A stretch of 64,000 nt of DNA from Flavobacterium piscis (lineage in GTDB: Bacteria > Bacteroidota > Bacteroidia > Flavobacteriales > Flavobacteriaceae): contig NZ_LVEN01000001.1 of assembly GCF_001686925.1 (NCBI RefSeq), forward strand, positions 62,001-126,000. Reading direction: 5' to 3'. Below, piece by piece: positions 60,596 to 64,000 of the stretch; the first letter of the stretch is position 1; each line of letters opens with the position of its first letter. The notes under the pieces were generated by a model. The model saw only the letters and a list, made by a program, of their open reading frames with translations, searched no databases and was not told where the DNA came from. A program made the position numbers and the translations under genes.

Positions 60596-61681
60596 TCATT
60601 GTATTTCGGTAAAAACCAAATTAACAGGAGCACATAATTCAATGATCTTTCCGGTGCTGGTGAGTTTTCCGCTTATTCTATCGCGCTTAAAAACCACTAT
60701 ATTGTTTGTCTCCTCGTGCCCAACCAAAAGAAAATTACCCAAAGGATCAATCGCAAAGTCGCGGGGCTCTTTTCCGCCAGTGTTAATTCGATCTACCAAA
60801 TCAAGTTGGCCATTTTCACCCCCTTTATAAATTGAAATAGAATTAAGATCACCACGGTGAGAGACATATAGAAAATTTCCGTCAGGAGATATTTTGATGG
60901 CTGCAGAACTAGCGCTTCCCTTAAAATTTGCAGGAGTGCTATTTGTTTCGTTCAGGATCTCTAAGCTTCCATTTTTATTATATCGAAGGGTAGTCAAAGT
61001 TCCGTCTAATTCATGTAGTACAAATATGAAATTTCCTTTTTCTGAAAAAGCTGCATGTCGTGGACCACTTCCTGATTTAAGGTCGATACTCTCTTTTAAT
61101 GTCAGGATCTGGTTATTAGCGTGAGGCGAATAATTATAAATAAATACCTTATCCAGTCCTAAATCATTAGCCAAAACAAATTTCTTATCGGGTGAGAAAT
61201 AAACCATATGCACATGTGCCTTTTCCTGGCGTTCTTTATCAATTCCTTTTCCCTCGTGCTGAATAAGCTGGCGTATTTCAGAAATAGTATTGCCCGTCAT
61301 TTTCTTAAAAACCGCGATACTGCCTCCACCGTAATTGGCAGCTATAACATTTTGTGCATCATCAATTATATGGCAGGGATCGGCACCTAAGGTTTTATTT
61401 TTATTGAGAAATTTAAGTGTATGCTCTTTTGAATTGTAGGCAAAAGCACTGACGGTACTTTGTTTGCCGTCCTCATTTATGGCATACACATATTTATTGT
61501 CTTCTGAAACTGTTAAATAACTGGGGTTTATAGTTTTTTCTGTACTGCTGCCGATCAGCTTTAGTTCTCCCGATATGGCATCAAACTCGAAAATATATAT
61601 TCCGTCACTATCGCAATTTTTGGTATACGTTCCTACCAATAGGTTAAATTTAGTGTGATTTCTAATTAAATTGGTATCCAT
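60596..61681 (-). CDS. Lactonase-family (seven-bladed propeller) protein
   Basis: The 361-residue protein has repeated propeller blades with features such as YLTVSEDNKYVYAINEDGKQ, ISPDGNFLYVSHRGDLNSIS and IDPLGNFLLVGHEETNNIVV, matching the 6-phosphogluconolactonase-type PF10282 family. The N-terminus is NLLVGTYTKNCDSDGIYIFE and there is no signal peptide. A cytoplasmic lactonase role, for example 6-phosphogluconolactone hydrolysis, fits NADPH supply in stress; the exact substrate is unverified. Confidence 0.9.
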   Translation of the reverse strand: MDTNLIRNHTKFNLLVGTYTKNCDSDGIYIFEFDAISGELKLIGSSTEKTINPSYLTVSEDNKYVYAINEDGKQSTVSAFAYNSKEHTLKFLNKNKTLGADPCHIIDDAQNVIAANYGGGSIAVFKKMTGNTISEIRQLIQHEGKGIDKERQEKAHVHMVYFSPDKKFVLANDLGLDKVFIYNYSPHANNQILTLKESIDLKSGSGPRHAAFSEKGNFIFVLHELDGTLTTLRYNKNGSLEILNETNSTPANFKGSASSAAIKISPDGNFLYVSHRGDLNSISIYKGGENGQLDLVDRINTGGKEPRDFAIDPLGNFLLVGHEETNNIVVFKRDRISGKLTSTGKIIELCAPVNLVFTEIQ

Positions 61682-61728
61682 GGCGTAAATAATTAAATTT
61701 CAATAAGAAAGTAAAAATGATGACTCAA

Positions 61729-62046
61729 TTAATACTCCAGTCTGTTTAAAATAAAACCTTCAAGTTCCTTGTCGATAACATTATCCCGATGGGAAGAAGT
61801 AAGGATCTTGCTGTAAAACAAGATAGTATTCTCAATAATAAATTCATCCAGATCGTTCAGACATAATACAAACGTAGGCTGCGTGGTCTGCCACATTAGC
61901 TTATTTTCCGACGAAATATCTCTAAGCACAACTTCGCAGCTGTCTTTTGATTCCGATTGATCGACACTTGTTATTGTATTAATCGTGAGTTCAAAATCAT
62001 TATCTACATCATTATAGGAGCCGGTTAAGAAATACGTTATGTTCAT
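61729..62046 (-). CDS. Hypothetical protein, 105 aa
   Basis: I do not recognise a family. The beta-rich product contains MNITYFLTGSYNDVDNDFEL, SCEVVLRDISSENKLMWQTT and FVLCLNDLDEFIIENTILFY, with no signal peptide or membrane segment. The gene lies between the lactonase and the 78-aa protein gene, all on the minus strand. Confidence 0.55.
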   Translation of the reverse strand: MNITYFLTGSYNDVDNDFELTINTITSVDQSESKDSCEVVLRDISSENKLMWQTTQPTFVLCLNDLDEFIIENTILFYSKILTSSHRDNVIDKELEGFILNRLEY

Positions 62047-62135
62047 ACTATTTTTATTGTGTTAAAATGATACTGAAATAGGGGCAACCTCAACAGAATA
62101 GTTTTGTATAGGGTCAATCCCTTCTTGAATCGTTA

Positions 62136-62372
62136 TCAGTTGTTCAGCTTTTTAGCGGCACTTTCTGTACTTCCGTCACCTCCTGATTTTTCATTAGAGC
62201 CTTTCTCAAATTTATTAGGTTCATAACGCTTTGGGTCAGTTCCTGTTTCATCCGGTTTACAGGGTTTTTCGGTGTTATCTTCAGAATTCATGTAATTTTC
62301 GTTATTCTGCTGCTGGCTGTGAAAGGGACATCTTTGAAGTTCTTCTTTAGGGTAATTGTGTAAATTTTCCAT
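62136..62372 (-). CDS. Hypothetical protein, 78 aa
   Basis: The hydrophilic product begins MENLHNYPKEELQRCPFHSQ and then becomes Asn/Glu/Lys-rich (NNENYMNSEDNTEKPCKPDE, DPKRYEPNKFEKGSNEKSGG), so it is likely disordered. The LQRCPFH motif resembles LKKCPYH in the 64-aa protein at 21983..22177. Two TATAA boxes upstream are 23 bp apart, outside the normal spacing of the paired element. Confidence 0.5.
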   Translation of the reverse strand: MENLHNYPKEELQRCPFHSQQQNNENYMNSEDNTEKPCKPDETGTDPKRYEPNKFEKGSNEKSGGDGSTESAAKKLNN

Positions 62373-62487
62373 TGTTACTGATTTAAATTATAAGATGCTT
62401 AAAATTAAGCTTATAGAGTTAACTGTTTTTATATGAAAATGACGAATTCTTATCAAATTTACATTTGACTAATCAAAACAATTAACT

Positions 62488-63318
62488 TTAGACTTTTTTT
62501 TTCATGTATTTTTCAATTACTATTTCCCTTTTTAGTGCTGGAATCTCAATGTTATGTTCTTTAAAAGACTTTTTAATGTTTTCATAAAAATCAGAAACTA
62601 CAAATCCAAAATCGGCATTTGCTGTCCAGGCAAAGACAGACAAAAGAATCGCTTCTGAAGTCAAATCTTTAATTAATATCAAAGGTTCGGGCTGATCCAG
62701 AATTCTTTTGTCTGCTTTTATAAGTTCATGAATTATAGTTTTTACCTGATGCAATTCGCTGTTATGGTTGACACTTAGTGTTATATCAGTTCGGCGTGTC
62801 ATTTCTTTGGAAAAGTTTCTAACGATACCATTTGATAATGCACCATTTGGAATATAGACAGAATGGTTGTTTGGCGTAATGATTTTAGTACTGAAAATGA
62901 ATATGGCTGCAACGGTTCCTGATTCGCCCTGCGCTTCGATGTAATCGCCAACACGCAGCGGTTTAAAAAGAATAATGAGCAGCCCGCCGGCGAAGTTTGC
63001 CAAAGAGCCCTGGAGCGAAAGTCCAATAGCCAGACCTGCTGCACCAATTGCTGCAACAAATACGGAAGTTTCAACTCCAAGTTTGGTGATGACGCTCACA
63101 AAAAGCAATGCCCGAAATGTCCAGATCAGTACATCCATGACAAATTTTAAAAGTGTGTCATCAAACCTTTTCCTGCTGATCAACCGCGTCATTATCACTC
63201 TGAAAATTTTAATGATGATTATACCAATAACAAGGGTTAATATGGCGGATAGCAGATTGGGCCAGAATGCCATGGCCGCTGCTTCCGTCCTTTTCCAGTA
63301 TTCGTTTACTTTTTCCAT
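62488..63318 (-). CDS. MscS-family mechanosensitive channel
   Basis: The 276-residue protein has two to three N-terminal helices (FWPNLLSAILTLVIGIIIIK and following), the MscS core helix with AIGAAGLAIGLSLQGSLANFAGG, the beta domain (LRVGDYIEAQGESGTVAAIF, TPNNHSVYIPNGALSNGIVR) and a C-terminal alpha/beta part. It is a small-conductance channel that opens on membrane tension and releases solutes during osmotic downshock. It is in the cell membrane, with an SPW gene 56 bp upstream. Confidence 0.94.
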   Translation of the reverse strand: MEKVNEYWKRTEAAAMAFWPNLLSAILTLVIGIIIIKIFRVIMTRLISRKRFDDTLLKFVMDVLIWTFRALLFVSVITKLGVETSVFVAAIGAAGLAIGLSLQGSLANFAGGLLIILFKPLRVGDYIEAQGESGTVAAIFIFSTKIITPNNHSVYIPNGALSNGIVRNFSKEMTRRTDITLSVNHNSELHQVKTIIHELIKADKRILDQPEPLILIKDLTSEAILLSVFAWTANADFGFVVSDFYENIKKSFKEHNIEIPALKREIVIEKYMKKKV

Positions 63319-63374
63319 AAGTAATCAGTCTATTTCCGAAAAATATTCTTATTCTAAAAGAACAGTTATTGCCT

Positions 63375-63734
63375 TTATTTTATTTCTATTCTTGATTTTG
63401 GGGTTGTCAAAAGCGCAGCACCTATCTCAATAATACCAAGAACCAAATGGGGCATGTATACTATTTGGGCAAAACCCAATAACCATGGCGATGCTGCCAG
63501 AAAAATGCCTGAAAAGATATCCAGCGCTAAATGCCCTTTCATTGGAATTATTTTTAGAAATCCTAATTCATAATTAGTCAATAAGCTATAGATAATTGCT
63601 GTAACACCTACGATATAAAAAACGGTACTTTCCATAGTGTTGACGTTTAAACTGAATAAAGATGGTGAAGCAAGCAGAAAGATTCCCATGATATAATCCA
63701 TATATCCATGAGTTTTTGTATCAATAATTTTCAT
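63375..63734 (-). CDS. SPW-repeat membrane protein
   Basis: The 119-residue product shares the SPW motif (GIFLAASPWLLGFAQIVYMP) and the two-unit repeat with the proteins at 22365 and 54623. It starts MKIIDTKTHGYMDYIMGIF. Four hydrophobic segments place it in the inner membrane. The gene precedes the mechanosensitive channel gene on the same strand and may be in its operon. Confidence 0.86.
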   Translation of the reverse strand: MKIIDTKTHGYMDYIMGIFLLASPSLFSLNVNTMESTVFYIVGVTAIIYSLLTNYELGFLKIIPMKGHLALDIFSGIFLAASPWLLGFAQIVYMPHLVLGIIEIGAALLTTPKSRIEIK

Positions 63735-63837
63735 TTTTTTTGAATTTTAATTAATAATAGTTTTATAAGTTATTTTACCATGATGTTCTAACCATACTGA
63801 CGCCTGGGAAGTCCAATTGCCCTCAAAGGCTTAGCAG

Positions 63838-64000
63838 TTATTTCGCGGAATACCAATTTTTTTTTTTGACTTCAACTTCGATTTTAGACTGCCAATTCTG
63901 ATAGGTAGGATTCGGCTTCGGAAGCAGAGAATACATTCCAGCCAAATTATTCAGGAACTGTGTTGTGAGCTCATAGGGCATGTCAGCTTTTTCCGCCAGT
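63838..64000 (-). CDS. C-terminal part of an unidentified gene (partial)
   Basis: The frame runs in from the right edge and ends with TAA at 63840..63838. The visible residues are LAEKADMPYELTTQFLNNLA then GMYSLLPKPNPTYQNWQSKI and EVEVKKKNWYSAK. I do not recognise the family. The upstream part lies outside the window. Confidence 0.55.
   Translation of the reverse strand, partial: LAEKADMPYELTTQFLNNLAGMYSLLPKPNPTYQNWQSKIEVEVKKKNWYSAK

Noticed and set aside
1..64000. CRISPR arrays, rRNA or tRNA genes, prophage modules, riboswitches
   Set aside because: I saw no regularly spaced repeats, rRNA-like stretches, phage structural genes or clear riboswitch motifs; tRNAs were looked for only by eye, so a missed one is possible.

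Overview
The window reads as a low-GC Bacteroidota chromosome, most likely Flavobacterium or a close relative. The evidence is the strong A+T bias, intergenic regions without clear Shine-Dalgarno sequences, and the protein families present (DUF6766, SPW-repeat and DUF892 proteins, MetA-like outer-membrane proteins, CheB/CheR/PAS kinases). No rRNA, tRNA or CRISPR array was seen. The left edge carries the start of an IS3-type transposase gene, and the right edge cuts an unidentified minus-strand gene.

Layout. 0-4 kb: IS fragment, small hypothetical genes, one copy of an interspersed repeat, an acidic protein, a DUF2071 protein and a Tat-signal SDR. 4.8-9 kb: signalling module 1, made of a CheB-CheR-PAS-histidine kinase, a single-domain response regulator and a small secreted protein. 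9-15 kb: small stress-type genes (acidic and Lys/Ser-rich proteins, DUF202, SpoIIAA-like, DUF892, lipoprotein), several of them broken. 15-22 kb: flavodoxin-like reductase with FAD/Rieske oxidoreductase, zinc alcohol dehydrogenase, free-standing CheB, small genes. 22-29.5 kb: signalling module 2, a paralogous set in which the kinase has lost its CheB catalytic residues and its phospho-acceptor histidine, and the DUF892 protein has lost its metal ligands. 29.6-34.6 kb: LigD-type DNA ligase, small genes, a lipoprotein-anchored SDR. 34.6-39.7 kb: a six-gene operon (glycosyltransferase, Glf, GH1-like, nucleotidyltransferase, SET, PncC/CinA). 40-50 kb: DUF72, outer-membrane protein, DUF892 plus catalase HPII, broken SDR, MFS transporter, a large unknown protein, DUF6766. 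50-57.9 kb: lipoprotein, repeat copy 2, three SDRs, SPW protein, two alcohol dehydrogenases. 58-64 kb: two DUF421 proteins, decayed SDR copy, lactonase, MscS channel, SPW protein.

The gene content is that of a general stress or desiccation/oxidative-stress island: catalase, ferritin-like DUF892 proteins, non-homologous-end-joining ligase, many SDR and ADH enzymes, disordered acidic and basic small proteins, and a mechanosensitive channel. Paralogy is heavy and many second copies are decayed.

The strongest new observation is a shared upstream element at 18 sites: two direct copies of a TRTAA-centred box (consensus AATTnTATAA) spaced 21 bp apart (22 bp in two cases). The gene-proximal box usually lies about 50-65 bp before the start codon. 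It precedes catalase, DUF892, the Tat-signal SDR, the SDR lipoprotein, both small secreted proteins, the lipoproteins, DUF421, DUF6766, an ADH and the Rieske oxidoreductase, and is still present before a pseudogene. It looks like either the promoter of an alternative sigma factor or paired sites for a LytTR-like regulator, and it would tie the island into one regulon. The CheB/CheR/PAS kinases and response regulators are candidate inputs; that link is inference.
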